From assembly GCA_021793635.1 (NCBI GenBank), contig JAJYSI010000224.1:1-5689 (forward strand): a stretch of DNA of 5,689 nucleotides, in the 5' to 3' direction. The DNA is from Bacteroidota bacterium. Its GTDB lineage: Bacteria > Bacteroidota > Ignavibacteria > Ignavibacteriales > Ignavibacteriaceae. Below, in pieces: positions 5,538 to 5,689 of this stretch. Within the stretch, counting starts at the first letter, position 1, and each line of letters starts with the position of its first letter. The position numbers and the translations under genes were made by a program. The notes below the pieces were generated by a model. That model was not told the DNA's origin. It saw only the letters and a program-made list of their open reading frames with translations, and searched no databases.

Positions 5538-5689
5538 TTAATGTACAACCAAAATCTTTCCAAAAGCCGGCTTCATTCCGCCTGCATCGACACGGTAAAA
5601 ATAAACTCCGTTTGGAACAATGCTGCCGCTCTCGTTTCTGCCGTCCCAGTTATCTATTACACCGCCTTCAGGATCTATGCTGTGTATAT
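5538..5689 (-). CDS. C-terminal end of a secreted protein with FlgD-like/T9SS-type sorting domain (partial)
   Basis: The last 49 codons of a minus-strand gene, ending at TAA 5538-5540; the rest lies beyond the right edge (first full codon ends at 5687). The segment 'NWDGRNESGSIVPNGVYFY' followed by 'RVDAGGMKPAFGKILVV' has the beta-strand pattern of FlgD Ig-like and related C-terminal modules: W-DG-x-G-V-PNGVYFYR, then a final K-I-L-V strand. In Bacteroidota and Ignavibacteriota such tails are common on large extracellular proteins exported by the type IX secretion system and act as sorting signals. The identity of the main protein cannot be told. The last strand ends in VVH rather than the usual basic residue, which leaves some doubt about the sorting role. 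Confidence 0.75.
   Translation of the reverse strand, partial: IHSIDPEGGVIDNWDGRNESGSIVPNGVYFYRVDAGGMKPAFGKILVVH

Overview
The window is AT-rich bacterial DNA carrying four protein-coding loci and one clipped gene end, separated by unusually structured intergenic DNA. The likely source is the Bacteroidota/Ignavibacteriota side of the tree. Three things point there: a C-terminal module of the FlgD-like/secretion-sorting type at the right edge, a Bacteroidota-style TTG-N19-TAnnTTTG promoter in front of one gene, and the style of the PAS/SpoIIE signalling protein. This placement is inference; there is no rRNA or marker gene here.

Layout. (1) 1-689, plus strand: the C-terminal third of a P1B-1 copper-exporting ATPase (CopA type), its start outside the window. 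(2) 690-901: a foldable, palindrome-rich spacer between convergent genes. (3) 902-1771, minus strand: an NmrA/HSCARG-like NAD(P)-binding protein of 289 aa with a good promoter. (4) 1772-2156: a divergent, AT-rich promoter region. (5) 2157-4112, plus strand: a 651-aa soluble PAS-PAS-PAS-SpoIIE (PP2C-type) phosphatase. (6) 4113-4764: about 650 bp without genes, containing a long hairpin element (4293-4415) followed without a gap by a degenerate array of sixteen 21-nt units (4416-4751). (7) 4765-5244, minus strand: a 159-aa protein of unknown function with a strong Shine-Dalgarno and a possible TTGACA promoter about 190 bp upstream. (8) 5538-5689, minus strand: the last 49 residues of a larger protein ending in a probable extracellular sorting/Ig-like domain.

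The genes do not form an operon: the orientations are +, -, +, -, -, and each of the first four has its own regulatory spacing. No shared pathway is evident. Copper export, redox or NAD(P) sensing, and partner-switch phosphatase signalling could all belong to stress responses, but that is only a thematic guess.

The most unusual content is non-coding. Both convergent gene junctions carry a copy of the same interspersed element, with conserved outer boxes and a different central hairpin in each copy. The second copy runs directly into a 21-nt-period tandem array rich in GGTTCA/TGAACC inverted pairs. The far end of that array forms what looks like the intrinsic terminator of the 159-aa gene.
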